Assembly (NCBI GenBank): GCA_936440205.1
Contig: OW387134.1
Coordinates: forward strand, 18,268,908-18,332,907
Direction of reading: 5' to 3'
DNA: 64,000 nucleotides
Source: Lepidonotus clava
Taxonomy: Eukaryota > Annelida > Polychaeta > Phyllodocida > Polynoidae
Below are positions 25,097 through 39,140 of the stretch, piece by piece. The position numbers were made by a program, and so were the translations under genes. The notes under the pieces are model-generated. The model was given only the letters and a program-made list of their open reading frames with translations. It had not been told where the DNA came from and ran no database searches. Positions within the stretch are counted from its first letter, which is position 1. Each line of letters begins with the position of its first letter.

Positions 25097-28000
25097 CTAA
25101 GCACGCTACTCCCCCTGAAGCCCTTCTGGCGGTGGTGGGCAGGGGTGGCGGCGAGCCTCTTCCTGTTTATCCGCCGCATAGGCGATATAACCCGCAGTCA
25201 TGGAGCTGTCCCTGACCCGCTTCTCCACGGTCGGGGGAGGTGGGGGAGCAGGAGGGATGTGACGGGCGGCAGGGTGCTGAGGGAGCGGGGTTACCTGGAG
25301 CCGGTAACGGGAGAATGGCCCAGCCTCCTCCATCAGCTAGTCGGCCTAAGTTATGGAGACATCTGTCAGGAGTAGTCCCAACGACTTGAGCAACAATTCG
25401 GGACGCTAACTCCTACCCAGGTGGCAGGCAACCCGCTGTAGTTGAGGCCTCGTTTTTATATACTCGTAATGACCTGTCAACGGTGGCAGTTTAATGCAGA
25501 GCTTGGTTACATTTATGGAGAAGTGGCTATATTTACTCTCTATTGGATACTGTTCCTGTGTATGCTTAGATTTCCAGATTATATCCGAAGCTCTTATCCG
25601 TGAAGGATTAATGACTGAATTGAACTAAATGTACCTCATTGAGATATCTTTATACTTAAGGGCGTCTGTAATTTCGATAAACAATGTAAACCGTTTGCTT
25701 GTCTATATCTAGAAACGTATTCTTCTCAAACAACCTTTGCTTTCACCCACTGTTTATTAGCCCATATACAATCTGATCATGGCAAACAAATACACCATCT
25801 CCAGATCTACTATTATTTCCTGGCACTTAACACTCAAGCCAAAGAGGGCAACGTGCCTCTGTACAGAACAAGAGGTACTGACGACCTCGACTCCGTAAGG
25901 GCCCCGGAGACCCAGCGCCAAGGCTAAAGGTTGTATGTCAGTGTAGGAAGGCCTTTTAAGAACATCTTCCTTTGGCTTAAAACGTTGTGCAACGAGGCAC
26001 ATAAGGGCCACCTGAATGGAGAGTGACCTTTTAAGGGAGGAGCGGAGGGGGCCTGGTTGGCGGAAACAAGTCAGGTTGGTGGTTTTATGGTGGCCGTGCC
26101 CTTTGTGATGGAGGTGCTCGACACTCCGATGAACTCCCATGTGGGGTGGTCTCCAAACCTGCAGGCCCATGGGGGGGGGGGGGGGGGCGGGTCTCCCGAC
26201 CTGCAGGCCATTGTACAGGTTCCTTCCGGAAATTGATGGGCAAGAACAAACTTTTAAACTTTAATTATGGTTAAAGAAAGGGGCCAGCCACATATTATTT
26301 TTTTTATACCAGAATGGATAAAACTGCGTGGATCTGCATGATCTGAAGGAGGAGAGGGGTAGGGGGATGACATCCACACCAAGCTCCCTGTATACAGGCC
26401 CGATTACTATGTATGATTGTCAAAGACGTTACTACACATTTTCATGACGAATCAGGGTCCCCACATATTTTCTGAACATTTCTCCATAACCTCTATCATT
26501 TTTTAGGGAGATTTCCAAAGGTCTTTAATGCTTGAGTGGCTCCATAATTTGCAGTAGAGGTATTGCAAGTGGTTGTTAGAAAAAGTGGACTTTCTTATCT
26601 GGTGCTCCATACCTTAATTCTGTAGAAAACAAAGACAAACTGTGTCTTCACATCCTATGGCCGTGTTACAAATATTCCAATTGGCCTATTATGATAGTGG
26701 TTTTGATCAATTTTAATGTCTTCACGTGTTTGCATATTCATATCCATGCGACCTGTACGTGACATTATTTAGAGAAGGCGCCATCGTGTTTGTATGTCTC
26801 TTGCAATAGTTAGCATAGGTACATCATCTAATAGGGTTCAGTATCTCTGCGCAACCCACACAACCCTGCATTCAGAAAGATTCATATCTGCCAACACCAC
26901 AATAATGTATCTTCTAGGTTCACGTTTTATGATGTGACGTTCCCACTACCCTGCTTGGTGGGCCGACAGGAAACAGATGGACTCAAAACACGTCTACTGG
27001 GGAGTCGGAATGTAAAAAGATCTCCACGTGTACCTCATTTCCTAAATACTGCAACTCTTCGTTTTGTATTTACATCGGTATTTCCAGGAACAGCATTCAG
27101 CAGATGTTTCCGACTATTGCAAGAAGCAGACCGACCAAAATAGCTTGCCGGTATGGAACTAATATTTGAAATATTGAATGCGAAAAAGAAAATGCGTCAA
27201 AATAAAAAAGATGTTCTGTTGAATGAAAGATTCATTGCCAACATGAATAGACTAAATCACATTTTGCAGTAACATCATGAAAACATACACTAAACCTTTA
27301 GTCAGGTCCACTTAGGTTTTTCAGTTTGTGCACTCTGCTACGCACACTTCCTATCTAGCTCCACCTAATGTTTGTTTGTGTCCACTTGGCGCCTTATGTC
27401 CACTTACGTTGTGCAGAACACGGGCGTTAATCTAAGATCTATTGCCCCATCCAAACCGTGCTAGTCTGCAGGTCAGGTTAGACCGCGCGATTCAATATCG
27501 TCGGACCAAAATAATCATGGATAGCATACTATTTTTTTACCTCAGGCAATCTAGTGATATATTATAATTCTAAGTAAATCACTATTACTTCTGGGGATAA
27601 GTGGCTATGGGCCTGGGGCTCAAATCTCTACAAAATAGACGTTAGACTCTTATAGTGAGAACTGGCCCGGGAGCTACGACTTGCAGAAGCTGCCCAGTAC
27701 TGCCATTACCACTCCCACCCCACCCCCACTACTCCGTCCCAGGCACCCTGACCTCCTGGGTCCCGTCTCACGCCCCAAAACTGCTGATGTCGGCAGAATT
27801 GGGCCTAGTCGGCGAAGGCGGAAGTGGGCGGCTTGGGGAGGCGCCGACTGAGGCTGTAGGACCGATGCGCTGCCAATACTTGACCCGCCAGCAGCCGGCT
27901 GAGGCTGGGGCTGGGGGTGGGGCCTGTCGCCGCCGTAATACATGTAGTATTCTATGTCTACAATGTGTACCAATATCCTACGTTTATGTTTATCCTATGT

Positions 28001-29799
28001 TGTCTATCCAGTCTAGTCGGACTTTGATTAACGCAATGAGAGTTATAAATGAAAGTCTGGGCTTGCAGCCTCCGTCTTTCAAAATATTGAACATTGCGGA
28101 ACAGGAAGACTAGAGCTGGCCATATATCTGACTGATATACTGCTTTGTAAGTTAAATTGCATTTTCAGAAGCGGAACTCATTTAATGGATAGCTTCTTCA
28201 CATGTGGCTCCAAAATCAAATTAAATTTTCAACATTATTTTCCTTTCCCTTGTAAATGAATGGTACAGCAATGGTTCCTTGTAAATGAATGGTACAGCCA
28301 GCAAACATTAATGGAGGAAGATGAAATGAAAACAAACAGTACATAATCATTCAAGCATAACCTCTAATGCATTTTCATTACATTAATGATTCTATTCATG
28401 CCTTAATCCCATACAGAGTAAACCACCATCAAAAACAGGTAAAACTGTTGTTCTATTTCTATGCCTAATTACATATTCCCCTGATGTTCTGCATCTCTAA
28501 TTCATTACCTTCCTGCTTTCTGGCCCATTCCTATCGGAATATTGCGGTTACAACATTGTCGATATGCGCGGCAGATAGGCCGAGGTCGCCTAATCCCAAC
28601 CTTGGCCTAGAAGGGGCAGGGTCCTGCCTGGGGTAACACTGGTTAATTACCGACTGGTCATTAGTTGGCGAGGTCAGGCGGCCCTACCTGCCACTCAGGC
28701 ACCACTAGTTAGATTACTGCCACTGCTTCCTGCTCCAGGCAGTTATGGGCCAATTTTATCTGAGCAATACAGCTATTAGGCAACGCGTTTGGCATTCTGA
28801 AAGGTACATAGATCCCTGCAGCACTTTCACTATACTGCTTGCAAAGCAATGAAATTAGTAAAGGAATATGTTTGATTCGCATTTTGTGGTCGGTCTGTGT
28901 GAATGTTGTAGTTGTGAAAGTATTTCCGTTAGATATCATTTATGCATAATACCCCTTTTAGACCAAAATCGGCTAATTGGAAATCGACCAGTGCCTAAAA
29001 TCGCAGTGTTAATGTGTTTGGCCCTATATAATTATATTGATTATTCTTCAGAACCAAAAGCATTGACAACAGCTCACGCACTATTGCGGTTTAATGCACA
29101 GGCCTTAGTCAATGGATCTGTATAGACTGACACAAAGACCAAAATGCGTCTGATGCCCACCAGGATGTAATATGGCTATGAATGCGGGCCCTGGAGAACA
29201 CTGGCCGCCCGGAGGACCAGGGCCATGTGTCTATAGAGTGGCTTCTCCTGTTGCAGTGTCATCAGGCCCTGGAGGGGTGGAAGGCGGCGGGCGGTGCAGC
29301 ATTGTCCGACTGCAGACAGGGCCTGGAGCCGGCCGGCACAAGTAGGGGCAGGCAATGAGCCAAGCACTGGAGGAGCGGCCCACAGGCGTGCACTCAGAGG
29401 GCCCCGTGCTCGTGTTGACCCAGACCACTCTCCAGTGGACTGGGTCATTCACATAAGTACCAGAAACGCAGCGCGGGACTGCCCGGGAGCAGGGGAGGCG
29501 CAGAAGACTACAAGGTGAGACGGGGGGTGGGGTATTCATGGCTGCTAATACACCTTACATAAGACACCTCAGTAATCAGTGCCCTCCACGGCCCTACTAC
29601 TACTAATACCCCACAGATAGAGGGATCCGCACGCCCAGAGCCTAAAGCCTCTTCCCCTTCCTGCCTCTCCTTCTCGGATCGTCACACTTCTTCTGCCCAT
29701 CAATTATAGATTTCACACCTTCCCTCTGTGCGAGGCCTCCAACCTTATCTCCCTGAGGCCTTCGCTTATGATAATTTATGGTATTTCTCCACATATTCC

Positions 29800-31010
29800 C
29801 CCCGGGGGACCGGGAGGTACGGCCGCCGAGGTGGGCGGCCGGTGGGGGTTGGTGGGGGCGGCGTTAGGGGAGGTGGGGGAGGGGAGAGGACCCACCACCT
29901 TTCAGCACGGATTCTGCCAAACCGGGCCACCGTAGCCCACCACCCTCGGCCACTGCTGCGTCTCCAGCTGCTGCTGCTCCTGCTGCAGCTGCGGTGACGG
30001 GACCAAGTCGCTGCCAATGGTGGTGACGGTGCTGGTAGGGGTGGAAAAGGAGGTGGCCAACAGCGAGATGTACCAACCACTGCCAGTGGCTGGCACACGA
30101 TAACAGGGTGTAATTCTGAGGCTAAGACACTTCTGAGGATATATCTTGGCTTCAGAAGTAATCGGTTTTTTGTCTTTGAAAACCACGAGAAAAACTACTG
30201 AGTAGAATTGCACAGTTTATCCTAATCTGAATGAGCGAATGACCAGTATTTACTGTAACTATATATAATAGGTTTATACCACTGTAGTATGGAGACCTAC
30301 CAACAGCCCCCTGGAGTAGGGGCGGGGGCGTTGGTAGTAAGGATCCACCAGTGCCGCCGCCGCCGCCCTTCTTGCCCAACCACACCCCTCTCTCCTGTGC
30401 CCCATTCAGCCCACCCCTGTGTGCATGCCTGCCTCCTGCCCAGCCCCATCTCTGCCTCTCACAACCCCACTGCTCCCATCCCCTACACCAAACCAGCTCT
30501 TCTGTACGTCAAGAAACCCAGCGACTCGTAAACCGACAGTTAGTACTCACCAAGATAGGTCTCAGTTGCACTGAAGTTCATGGCTTGGCCATGTAAAATT
30601 GTTGCTCGGATGCTGAGGCGTCAGTTAGCTCCACTGGTCTGTGAGGACTGCGATATTCTAATGAGACGGTTGTGGTGCTGCGGCAGGACTAGGCCTGCCC
30701 GGCGCGCGGCGGCGGCGGCGGCGGCGGTGGGGCGCTGGAGGAGACGAGGGGAGGGGGCCAGGCTGCAGGAGGAGGAGGAGGATAGGAGGGGGTGGAAGGC
30801 AGAGGGGTGGAGTATAGGATGTGCTGCTGGAGCCGGGCCTGCTGGTGCTGCTCCCAGCGGCCGACTATTGGTAGCAGTGGTGGTAAGGCCGGGCACGGTG
30901 GTGGTGGCGGTGGTGGTGGTGCTCGGAGCCGAGTGACAGATACCGAGCCCCTATTGATACCAGCGCCATGCAGCAGTAGGCCTGCCACCTCCCCACCCCA
31001 GCACACCTCC
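29800..31010. other. GC-rich island in intron
   Basis: About 1.2 kb is GC-rich with CGG, CTG and GGT triplet runs (a CGGCGGCGGCGG stretch near 30709-30726). Many low-complexity open frames (Pro, Arg, Ala and Gly runs) occur on both strands, none protein-like. It is probably a CpG island and could be an internal promoter or enhancer of the PDZ gene. Confidence 0.4.
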
Positions 31011-33061
31011 CCATATCTATAGAACAAACACTTCAGAGCGTTTTACTCTCTCTGTGTGCCTCTGGTGAGGACGGGGTGATGGAGGGAGGTGGGGAGAGGC
31101 TTTTGGTGGGGAGATCCGCTGGTTCTCCTCTCACCGCCCACACCAATAGGCCCTGCTGACACGGCACGCCGGGCACCGATGGCAGGAGAGACGCCCAAAC
31201 CAGCGTCCTCTCAGCCCTGGTTCACATAGCACTGCTCAGACTCGGGGCACCCTACAAGCACCAAGATCCTTCTTCATTCTTACTCCTTCTTCTTTTCCCT
31301 CATTCTCCCCTCTAAACCGTCTCTTTCTTCTTCACCCCCTCTCCCCAAAACTCTTTCTCCACATTCAATTCTGCAATGTCCTCATAACTGACAGCGCGGC
31401 AAAGCTTAAGGGGGGCTTCCAAAGGCTGGAGATATTGAATTCCTTAGAATAAAGATCAGTACGGTATTGGGTAACCGGTACAAAACAGGAAGATGACTTC
31501 ACATAGCAGGGAGTGGCAGTAAAGTGGGGAATAGAACAAACAGGTTGGATTATAGTTCAAAGCAGCACCGCTACTCACTGGAAACCCATTTTTTAATGTA
31601 TATGATTAGATTATCCAATGGTCAGCCCTAGGGGAGCCGGAGGACACTGTGAGAATGTATCATAATAAATGTACCAATATAGTTGCAGTTGGTCCAGGGA
31701 ATTACAGTGCCATCGATGTAAAATATAGCTCCCATAGGCACACCATCCCATATCTCATATTCATAGATTCTTGGGATATGTGGGAACTAGATTTGTCCAG
31801 CCCAATTTTCAGGGTGTGCCAGACGCATTCAGGCAATAAGTCAGTTAAAACGTGTCAATAAAATCACGAGCCAAGAGATGGGAACTACTCTCTGGTCGGC
31901 GGCCAAATCAAATAAACTGGGAACGAAGTCAGCGCACCGGTAGGAATGTATTGATGGCTTCCGGCCTGGGCTAATTGGGCAGAAATGGGGCTGGGGTATC
32001 CCCCCTTCCTATCTTCTGCCTCTATATACTGGGGAATATAGGCTCTGTTAGAAACTCCCCTCTCTCCTCCCTTTATACTGGGGAATATAGGCCCTGGTAG
32101 ACACGGTTCCCATACATACTACCTCTACAACATTTTGATGATGTCAGGTAAATTTATGTCAACTAAAGCCAATCTGTTTCAGTATAGAATATTTCCGGGG
32201 TAATATCTATGATCTACAGTAACTAATTTGTTTAGATTTACCGCCGCTGCTCCTTATCCTTTAGTTGGAATATGTTCTGTGAATTTTAAGAATTTCGTTC
32301 ACCAAAAGCAAATGAGGAACTATGTGACAGAGCATCTGGCAGTGGATGGATACTGGAGCAATCCAATCCACGGCAAGGGTAAATAAAATATTTAAAAACA
32401 AACAAAAAAATATCTGGTGATACACTACTTACTACTATGTATACCGGGACCAGAACCCTTACCGACACTTATACATTAGACCAGACATCTGTAAACCGAG
32501 CTAGCTCTCCTCCCCACTCTGCGGAGGGGTAGCACACCTGGTGTGGGAAAAACTCTGTTACATAAAGTACATCTATTTACCCGACTACCTATGGGGCACG
32601 TGCACCTAGCTGGAGGCTGGGGGCTGGGGGTGGTGTGTAAGAGGTGGGCGTGGGCTGTGGGGAAGGGAGTCGGTGGTGGTGGGAATGGCGGGAGGTGGGC
32701 CCCATTGAGCGCCTGCCGTTCACGCGGAAGGCCACCAATAATAAGCCAACGACTGATTCGCTGCGAGGCACGGGGGGTAATTTGTGCACTGGTTTGGGTA
32801 CTACGTAGGGGTGGTAGTGGTGGCGGGGTTGGGGGTGGTAGGAGGGGTAGTGCTGGAGGATCCTTGCTGTAAGAGGCCTGTAATGCTGCCTGTTACTCCA
32901 CGGTTGGAGCATGAACCCTCACTTACATCACACGTTCCGGGCCAGCTTTAGCTGTCATTATCGAGGTTCTAGGGAGATGTGAGGTCACGTGCACTGCTGA
33001 TTAATCAAACTGCAGACAGTCCTGTCCTGGTTATGTCAAATTAGATCCCAGGTTAGTTTAT

Positions 33062-33365
33062 ACAGGGTCCCCACTCGAATTTCACGGTCAAATTCCCAGA
33101 TTTTCCCCGTCTTAAAATAAATTGTTGATGCCATGGTGTCAATGATTTGTTCTGGTCTCAATGTGTTCAAGCTTAAGATATTCGAAATTTAAAAAAAAAG
33201 AGAGGAAATTTTACTCTTGGAAAAATGCGATATCCCGATTCTTATAATCACAAATCCAGGAACTAGGCAAACAGAATTCCCCGTTTTGATCAAAATTCCC
33301 TGTATTTTCCCTGACAGGCAATTTATTTATTCCCCCCCCTGTTTTCTCTGTGCAGTGGGGACCCT
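33062..33365. mobile_element. hAT-type MITE-like element
   Basis: About 304 bases are bounded by inverted ends ACAGGGTCCCCACT at the left and AGTGGGGACCCT at the right. The ends are of the CAGGGTCCCCA type known from hAT-family non-autonomous elements. The interior is AT-rich with AAATTCCC and TTTCCC words and no coding frame. Flanking bases (TTTATA at the left, TTCATA at the right) resemble a decayed target duplication. Confidence 0.65.
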
Positions 33366-34253
33366 ATTCATATCCCTCAAAGGCGTTGCCCGCTGACGTC
33401 TAACATCACAAGTACACCGTTTATGTTTCTCAGCCCTGGACCGGCGCAGGTCATTCACCTCGTACAGGTGGTCAAATCAGACGGATCACTTAGCGCTGGT
33501 TTTATAGGAAGTTCATTGGCTTTCTCATAATGCCTCTCCTTATTGACGACAAATGTCAATGCCAGCCATAGGAGGGGGGGGGGGGGGGGCATCCAATTAC
33601 TACAGGGCCATATGAGTCTTACTTTCTGTGTGCCCGTCTTTCTCCTTCCGGCTGAGGATATCACAGACAGGAAATGTCTCAGAAGCTTAACTTTTTCTCT
33701 CGTCAACGACGGATATCTCAGTTTGGAGCCGTCGGCGTTGCTTTCTCTAAAACGTATGCCAACGACAGTTTAAATCTATCTATAGGCTTTCATGTAGTTT
33801 CCATGACAACGAGTTGTGCGATGCGCTGGCGCCACCTGCAGGCCTGTAATCGCATTAGGCCGGATGTGCAACTGTTGCGGAGGATTAGAAGTTCCTGTCG
33901 GGGGGTGGAAGACAGGTGGAAGGACAAAGGCGAAGATAGGTGACAATCTGGACCCGTTTTGTAAGGTGAGTGGGCAGTGGGGTCTGCTGCACGACAGGGG
34001 GCACGACAGAGGCCATGTGCATTATACGGGCTCTGCTCTGCAACAGAACGTAACAGTGGGCATGGGGAGTAATGCGTACAGAGGTCACACACAAGGGTGG
34101 CCTGGTCGCTGAGCTGATCACTGCCAGGTCGGAATGGGATTGAAAAAATTATACAAAGTCGGAACCCAATTCTGAGACTAAATTCTATTCTCTTTTGACT
34201 GCCTCTACTAAGGTTCGTGCTTAAATGCATATTCAATTGGTTCAGATCTAAGT

Positions 34254-34401
34254 GGGGGCCGTCCATTAATTACGTACGAATTGCCATGCTTTCTAGACCC
34301 ACCATATCCCTTTAGGATTCAATACACATTAGAAATGTTCTAAAACCCTGTACCCCTAACCGCCCCCCCCCCCCCCATGTGCGAACGCAATGGACGATCC
34401 T
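34254..34401. mobile_element. MITE with GGCCGTCCATTAATTACGT end
   Basis: About 148 bases. The left end reads GGGGGCCGTCCATTAATTAC. The right end, read on the other strand, is GGATCGTCCATTGCGTTCGC, giving imperfect inverted repeats of about 20 bases. Ends of the form GGGGGCCGTCCATAAATTACG belong to a short DNA-element family widespread in invertebrates. A run of 14 C lies inside (34363-34376). It overlaps a long minus-strand open frame that I therefore reject. Confidence 0.65.
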
Positions 34402-35929
34402 TAGACTTTCTTTGATGGTACCATCCTACAGATGTGTGTTGTTTGGTAAGTGAAAACTGGCGAGTAATGTTATACACTGGGCGGGGTTGATCACCTGATG
34501 CTGTAGTGCTCCGGGCACACCCTGGAGGTGAACCCTGGCGGGTAACACGAAGGTCGATACCCCTGGGCACCTGCTGCCACCTAGTGTTGGCTTTGGCAAC
34601 GGTTGCCTGACATCTCCCTACCCCCCTCCCTGCAGATAGTGATCTAACGAAAAGCTCTGGTCCAGCTTGGCCCATGTAAGATCTAGAAAGCCCTATCTGA
34701 AGTAGCTCGGCCAACAGCATGTTTTTGATGCGGATACAGAATGTTTGTAGTGTAAACATCAAGGGTACCCCTGGTTTACAGATTAGTACGTATGTGTGGT
34801 GGTTATTGGAAGAAAGGTGCAGAATGACACCACAATCAGAATCAATGGTATGATAGATGATAAATTGTGATATTGGTAAGATAATCAGATGTCTCACTTT
34901 TACATTTTAGGATCAGTTCATGCTGACAACCATGCAAAATCTTCCATCGAGCGACCAGCGGAGAAATAGCAAGAAGAAGTAGGCAAGGTTGACATTTGAA
35001 ATATGGACGCATTAAGGTTGTATGGAAATGAACTGTGCGTATTATTTTCCTTTTTTTGTTTTTGTTAAACTGAATATATCACTTTTGACCCCTCTCCCTG
35101 CACCCATTCACTGATGTCAGTTTAAACGCCAGTCAACACAATTAAAATTGGGTGATTTATCCCATTTCTGGCCTTTTAAATCCCTCACTATATAAGCACA
35201 TACCCAGACAATGTGATAACGACCCTGCTCACCTAAGGGCGGGCCATCCCTGGTCTAATGTACGACAGTAGCCCGCTAGTCACCCGGCTCTATTTACATA
35301 TATGCTGATCGGCGCCTCCCCCGACCTGTCAGTGCCCAGGGCTGGGTAAATACCAGTCCCCTCCGACCAGGCCCGCCTCCCGCCCACAGGGCGTCCTGTC
35401 TAAATATTGGCCCTTTTAAGAGACGCGGAATTCAAGGGAAATCGATGGCAAATGAACACCTCTGTTGCATGAGGTTTTTTTGCCTGCTGTACATCCCCAT
35501 TTCTCTATACTACTGCAGTTGGAGACTGGGTGGCACTGTATGTGTCAACTGGTTTGCACTGTTGGGATTCGGATAGCGGGAAATAAGGGCCAATAAGCGA
35601 CAGGTAATATGTTCCCTTAATAGTATCATTGTGAATAGAGGGTAAAACCGCACATTAACCATTCTCATGTACAAACAGGTGACATCCACAACAGTCCACT
35701 GCCAGAGATCGTCCTCGCAGTATCGCGGTGGGAGAAATCGCCTTGACAACACTAAGAAAAGCCGCCGAACGGCAGCAGCGGTAGGAAAACCGGGCAATCA
35801 ATCAATACGGCGCCGCCTGCCTCAAGGCCGGGGTCAGAAGAGACGAGCCCAAAAAGCCCCCTGCTCCTTACTTACCCAAGTCGACCTTCATGGTGGGTGC
35901 GTATACTCCTTAGCGTTAATGGTGGGGAG

Positions 35930-37050
35930 GTGGGCAGGTGTTAGTGTTAATCCGTGAGGGCGTCGGGTGGTGGCCCTGTGTGTCCTCCTCCTGGTCCTCC
36001 TACTCCTGCTGCTGCTGCTCAGCGGTCAGGGCGGTGCAGTCCAACCCGCAGGTGGCCCTAGCAGACTGCCATACCCGCGCTCAGCGGCGGCGGCAGGCTG
36101 CTCTGACGACTGGTCGAGGCGGCAGCGACGACGACGACTGACGACGGCTAACTAGGAGGGGTGAAGCGTTGTCTGCTTGTTACAGCCGCCTATTAGTGGC
36201 CGTTAGCACAGCCCACCCATCAAACTGCCTACAGGTTAGCCGAGCTGCTCAGGGCTGGAGCAGGTCGTGGTGGGTGAGACGAGCGGCCCAGAGGGTTAAC
36301 GTGGTGTGGTGTGTGTGTAGTGTAGGGTGGTGCTCCCCGGGTGGTGGGGGTAGGTAGGTGGGTGAGGAGGGTGGTGGTGGTGGTGGCGGCGCTGCCCAAC
36401 CTGCCCACTGCTGCCGCGCCTGCTCTCCCCGCGCCTGCTAAGCACTGATCCTCTCGCTAAGCCCTGCGTCTCCTCCTCCTCCTCCAGCTGCTACAAACTC
36501 CTGCTGCCGCTCCTCCTGCAGCTTGCCGCTCGCCTGTAGCTCGGACACTACAGTACAATCCTTCAAATCACACCTCGTATCCCTACGCCTCCATGGCACC
36601 CCTCGAGGTACCCCTGTTATGGTGGCTGATGCCTCCTGGTAGCGCCCAGTGAGCAGCTCACCTGACGGGGCTGAGCAGGTCGTGAGGAGGTCCCAAGCGG
36701 GCGGCCCTATGGAAAGAGCTGCTCGGCCGGCAGTAGGAGAAAAAGGCGTGCAGCAGCAGGCACACCAGGATGTAGGGAGAGGGGGGGGGAGCAGCAGGAG
36801 ACGGCGGAGAACGGGAGTGGGAATAGGGAGTGGGCGGCGAGCAGCGGCTTGGTGCAGAGTTGAGGGACAACATGGAAAGGTTGTGGGGAGTGAGGGCTGC
36901 CCGTTGGAAATGCCAGTGCTGCTGCTGCTGTAGCGGCTGGCGTTGTTGGCACTGCTGGCCGTGCCGTGGGGTGGGCAGGGGGGTAAGGTGGGTGGGCGTC
37001 TCAACGCGAGGATTTCAGGCAATACAGTGCTCTGTAGAAACAACACGTGC
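35930..37050. other. GC-rich island in intron
   Basis: About 1.1 kb is GC-rich with CTG/CAG triplet runs (TGCTGCTGCTGCTC near 36008; GCAGCAGCAG near 36750). Three GAGC-W-GCTC words occur (36242, 36651 and 36716), the densest cluster in the window. A consensus-like minus-strand donor, CCCCGTCAG|GTGAGC, lies at about 36659-36667 after a short Pro-rich frame. An alternative first exon is therefore possible but not shown. Confidence 0.4.
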
Positions 37051-39076
37051 CCTGTTTCTCAATGGGTCGATTCGTCTTAGCTTTTTCTAACAGTGAACTA
37101 GGTTTGACCCCTATGGATTGCAGTGTTAGAAATTGGGCTCATATTTGCGCCATATCTCTAGGCTCAGGACAACACTGATTGATGAACAGAGGCAATCTTT
37201 CAGTGGACGTAGGAAACTCTGCCTACCTGACTAGATAAAGATAATGTCGGTTCTATTCACAACAAGTAGAAAGCTGGAAGGTACACACTTTCATTTTCTA
37301 TGACTACACGAAAGTTGTGAGCCAGTTACCACATTATCTTATAATTTAGAGATAACAATAAAGTTCTTACTTCATCTTTTAACTTGCGACTTTGAGGTTC
37401 ATAATTTATAGTGAGCCGTTATCGCACTGTCTTCTATTTCGTATCTACATAAAAGAGGAAGACAATAGAGGAACACACTTAGACCTATTCCTGAATCGGG
37501 CTAGCGTGGCCATTTCTAATTATACAGTGCGTGGGAAAAGCAGGCCTGGCCAGGCAGGAAGGTTCTACCTGTCTCCGACCACGGGTGGGATCGTTGGTGC
37601 TACACACGGACGAGACTCCTTAAGGCTACCTGGTGCCTTAAAGTGTGGCACATGGCAATCTGTTAGACCTAAATAAGAGAAACGTTGGGGACCTCAGCGA
37701 GCCTTAAGAGAGCCCGACGTTTTAAATCTAACAGCGCCTTTAATATTATTTGTTCAACGTATTTTATTTGATGCTTCTTTGTTTAAACTCGTGTTTACCT
37801 TTTGGTTTTAAGAGGGAAAAAACATTGAAAATACATTATCATCTGCATGACACCTATTGGTATCTCATATTTATTGATAATCCGATCGATGGTAAACTGC
37901 ACAGAGCTTGTTTACAGTGTTATTGACAACACCTACGGTCGGCAGATGCGGCTTGACCTCCAGACAACTAATCAGTTTAAAAAGTACCAGTTTAATACCG
38001 GCCGACATTACTGGCAAATACTGACGAAAGATGAACTATGGCCGACAGTGGTTAAAAAAAGAAACTCCACCATTATAAAGGACCGCAGACATGAGATACG
38101 AATAAGGAGGTAATTATCAGCCGTCCAGCAGCGCCTGGTAAAGGTAAATACTTTAAAAAGGTGTTTTCCGTCGGGCTGTTTCGGTCATGGCCCAAGAGTT
38201 AAAGGTCTGCGGGACCAATAAACATTTCTGTCCGGAGTTCACAACAATCCTTTTTTGGTTGGCTATTTCTCCTATTCAAAAGTGAAATCCAAAAGTGACT
38301 ACAGAAAATATGGAAATTATTGTGTGCTTTCTTTAAATCACGTAACCAGTGAAAGATATTTCAAAGTCAGGAAGGACTTCATTACTTCAAGAGTTAGGAT
38401 GGGACATTATGGTTGTCGAGGAACCAACAACATTGCTCGTCATGCCATTGACTTATCCCATATGTACGGTTATAAGAATTAGAAAGGAGGCATCAAAACA
38501 TCATATATAGCTCATAATTTAATCAAAACAGCAAGAATTTGGTGTCAGGGTGTGTTATCTAAGCCTGCTAAAGTTGGTAGATTTCATTTCTCGGATAATG
38601 CTCGAGAATGGGAAAAAGGTTTATCTGTAACACAGAGGATTTCTGGAACGCAACAATAAAGCTTGCTGGAGAGAGGCGTTAAGGTCACGTCCCATTGATT
38701 TTGCAACAATGGATAGTAAAGACAATACCAACGTTTCCTACATAATGTAATACATACACAATATCTTTTGTTAATGGTAACCGTATTGACATACACATTT
38801 AAGGTGCCTCGAGTGCGGGCAGATTCATAATATAGTATGTAAAATATGCACACTAGCTTTGAATACAAATACGGCTCTAAGACTCGTATTCCAGATGGAT
38901 GAATGACTGAAAGAAAAAAATAGAGGCATGCGACAGGGAGGAGGTACAGAACTACCAGTTTTTTTTCCATAAATGCAAATACCGGTATGCTTTTTCATCA
39001 TACAGTTCGGCAGACTTATGGATTGACTGCAATTCAAAATATCTAATTATAAAGATTTAGTATTTTGTTTACTTAC

Positions 39077-39140
39077 TCCATGTGTATCCATATTCGTCTG
39101 GTTGTTCCTCGTCATCGTCTAGGCTGACCTCGGACACGCG
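39077..39140 (-). CDS. PATJ: Acidic linker exon before PDZ8-like domain
   Basis: Acceptor TTTACTTTAG, donor ACATGGA|GTAAGT; 64 bases, entering in phase 0 and leaving in phase 1. It encodes RVSEVSLDDDEEQPDEYGYTW. The EYGYTW end joins directly to KKIVKKYGELQGELH in the exon at 12544-12740, as DEFGYSWKNIRERYG precedes the same domain in human PATJ (from memory). This short motif is what favours PATJ over MPDZ, although most invertebrates have one gene for both. Confidence 0.9.

Larger units (their letters stand above)
12741..39076 (-). other. 26.3-kb intron of the PDZ gene
   Basis: This lies between the EYGYTW linker exon (39077-39140, leaving in phase 1) and the PDZ exon at 12544-12740 (entering in phase 1). 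It holds a hairpin at 14228, GC-rich islands (17.6-17.9, 25.0-25.4, 29.8-31.0 and 35.9-37.1 kb), minisatellites (15.4, 21.0-21.5 and 23.7-24.4 kb), two MITE-like elements (33.1 and 34.3 kb) and the candidate cassette exon at 22929-23075. Elsewhere it is AT-rich sequence in which I see nothing. The longest open frames (up to 202 codons, 36438-37046 minus) are low-complexity or lie opposite others and are not called as genes. Confidence 0.8.

Noticed and set aside
25757-26170. 137-codon minus-strand open frame
   Set aside because: No family recognised, no partner exons, and the 5' end abuts a 17-G tract. It might be a degenerate repeat, but I could not support that either.
33790-34266. 158-codon minus-strand open frame
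   Set aside because: Not protein-like (His/Ser/Cys/Pro mixture), overlapped by plus-strand frames, and it runs into the end of the neighbouring MITE.
34340-34897. 185-codon minus-strand open frame
   Set aside because: Its 3' part runs through a MITE and a 14-C tract, there is no recognisable domain, and the composition is unlike the coding exons of this window.
36438-37046. 202-codon minus-strand open frame
   Set aside because: It lies in a GC-rich island with few stop codons in any frame, is rich in Ser/Pro/Ala/Leu runs, is overlapped by other open frames on both strands, and shows no domain or splice logic.
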